NCBI GenBank assembly: GCA_002452635.1
Contig: DKEU01000143.1
Location: 1-13,901, forward strand
Length of the DNA stretch: 13,901 nt
Origin: Desulfovibrionaceae bacterium UBA6814
Lineage (GTDB): Bacteria > Desulfobacterota > Desulfovibrionia > Desulfovibrionales > Desulfovibrionaceae
Direction of reading: 5' to 3'
A program made the position numbers and the translations under genes. Positions 13,192 to 13,901 of the stretch are shown here, piece after piece (position 1 is the first letter of the stretch; every line of letters begins with the position of its first letter). The notes below the pieces were generated by a model. It was given only the letters and a program-made list of their open reading frames with translations, had not been told where the DNA came from and did no database searches.

Positions 13192-13192
13192 G

Positions 13193-13901
13193 GTGCGGGC
13201 GATGCTGGGCCTGGCCTTGGCCGCGCTGCTGCTCGTGGCCGCCCCGGCCCTGGCCCTGGACGCTCCGGCCCTGACCGGGCGGGTGAACGACCTGGCGGGC
13301 ATGATGAGCCAGGCGGCCCGGGCCAAGGTGGAGGCCGTGCTGGCGGACCTGGAGCGCAGCGACTCCACCCAGGTGGCGGTGCTCACCGTGCCGTCCCTGG
13401 AGGGCGACTCCATCGAGGAGTTCTCGCTCAAGGTGGCGGAGAAGTGGGGCCTGGGCCAGAAGGGCAAGGACAACGGGGCCCTCGTCCTGGTGTCCCGGGA
13501 CGACCGCAAGATGCGCATCGAGGTGGGCTACGGGCTGGAGGGCCGGCTCACGGACCTCCTGTCCGGCCGCATCATCGATACTGTGATGGCCCCGTATTTC
13601 AAGGCGGGCGACTTCGACAGCGGCTTCATCGCCGGGGCCACGGCCGTGGCCCAGGCCGTGCGCGGCGAGTTCAAGGCCGAGCCCCGGCCGCGCCGCAGGA
13701 GCAGCGGGGGGCTGGCGGGCTTCGCCTTCATCGCGATCTTCGGGCTGCTCATGGCCATAGGCCAGATGGGCCGCCTGGTGCGGCCCGCGTCCCGTATCCG
13801 CAGGACGGGCTACGGCGCGGGGCCGTTCATCATCTTCCCCGGCGGTTTCGGCGGCGGGGGCGGCGGCTTCGGCGGGGGCGGTTTCGGTGGCGGCGGCGGC
13901 G
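13193..13901 (+). CDS. TPM-domain (YgcG-type) membrane protein, 3' end outside window
   Basis: The open frame runs to the right edge (236 codons). It begins with a signal peptide (MRAMLGLALAALLLVAAPALA), followed by a TPM domain about 25-145: LTGRVNDLAGMM, then QVAVLTVPSLEGDSIEEFS, GALVLVSRDDRKMRIEVGYGLEG and IIDTVMAPYFKAGDF. After a basic linker (PRPRRR), one membrane helix follows (GFAFIAIFGLLMAIG). The visible end is a glycine/phenylalanine-rich tail (repeated GGGGGFGG-like units), typical of this family. The GTG at 13193 is preferred to the ATG at 13202 because it supplies an arginine before the signal core; both are possible. The domain is thought to act outside the cytoplasm together with LemA. 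Confidence 0.85.
   Translation, partial: MRAMLGLALAALLLVAAPALALDAPALTGRVNDLAGMMSQAARAKVEAVLADLERSDSTQVAVLTVPSLEGDSIEEFSLKVAEKWGLGQKGKDNGALVLVSRDDRKMRIEVGYGLEGRLTDLLSGRIIDTVMAPYFKAGDFDSGFIAGATAVAQAVRGEFKAEPRPRRRSSGGLAGFAFIAIFGLLMAIGQMGRLVRPASRIRRTGYGAGPFIIFPGGFGGGGGGFGGGGFGGGGG

Larger units (their letters stand above)
12876..13192. other. Structured spacer between lemA and the TPM gene
   Basis: These 317 bp contain no gene that I accept. They hold a terminator-like fold (12912-12965), a second related fold 162 bp further on, a perfect 7-bp GC hairpin with a 3-nt loop (12973-12989), a cluster of GATG words (12994-13041, with GATGCA repeated 24 bp apart), an oppositely oriented terminator (13044-13080) and a long hairpin just before the TPM start (13154-13191). 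One frame is open from the ATG at 12875 through the whole spacer into the TPM gene, but about 17 of its first 58 codons end in A or T, unlike the genes around it. Confidence 0.6.

Noticed and set aside
12875..13192. An N-terminal extension of the TPM protein from the ATG at 12875, which overlaps the lemA stop (TGATG)
   Set aside because: The frame is open, but about 17 of the first 58 codons end in A or T, unlike true genes here. It would also place the signal peptide after more than 100 residues. The repeat being in frame (162 bp) has a one-in-three chance.
12829..13518. Minus-strand open frames under the lemA-TPM spacer and the TPM gene
   Set aside because: They are Arg/Pro/Ser/His-rich without domains and lie opposite a clear TPM domain. 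No ribosome site was seen.
1..13901. tRNA, rRNA or known riboswitch classes
   Set aside because: No cloverleaf, rRNA core sequence or recognisable riboswitch core was found in the intergenic regions on either strand.

Overview
The window is high-GC bacterial DNA (roughly 70% G+C by eye, codons ending almost always in G or C) and densely packed with genes. The gene style suggests a Deltaproteobacterium of the Desulfovibrio group: a Cache-HAMP-cyclase receptor, a MerR-like regulator with a coiled coil and an unfamiliar C-terminal domain, and a LemA/TPM pair. That placement is inference; no rRNA or other marker gene is present. It reads as ordinary chromosome with small accessory insertions, not as a phage, plasmid or large island.

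Layout. Positions 2-730 (+) hold the 3' part of a FadR-type GntR regulator, cut by the left edge. It converges, with a 3-bp gap, on a membrane-bound class III adenylate cyclase (734-2974, -). Next is a MerR-like regulator (3166-4059, +) whose promoter spacer holds a perfect AT-rich inverted repeat. After it comes a roughly 127-bp palindromic repeat element (4058-4184), shared by two convergent transcription units. A translationally coupled pair follows on the minus strand: an SRAP/YedK abasic-site DNA-protein crosslinking protein and a SAM-dependent methyltransferase.

The middle holds an amino-acid-export module: a small Cys-rich membrane protein, azlC and azlD (minus strand). It is transcribed divergently from a MocR-type GntR/aminotransferase regulator (7196-8647), with candidate operator half-sites between them; the regulator probably controls the exporter. 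A second, decayed copy of the last 65 bp of azlD lies downstream of the intact gene, separated from it by a C8 run and an AT-rich inverted repeat. The MocR gene is followed by a DEDD-type RNase H-fold exonuclease gene, probably in the same operon.

A HepT/MntA toxin-antitoxin pair (9497-10151, -) follows, with a promoter that predicts a leaderless transcript. Then come an EamA-type transporter and a YdjM-like membrane metal-dependent hydrolase, probably cotranscribed from a promoter at 12115-12143. On the plus strand the window ends with a LemA lipoprotein gene and a TPM (YgcG-type) gene cut by the right edge. These two are usually close neighbours, but here 317 bp separate them. That spacer is full of hairpins and carries a duplicated structured segment with one compensatory base-pair change.

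No CRISPR array, tRNA, rRNA, insertion sequence or clearly new multi-gene system was found. The best candidates for something undescribed are the structured lemA-TPM spacer, the palindromic element at 4058-4184, the azlD tail duplication and the small Cys-rich protein upstream of azlC.
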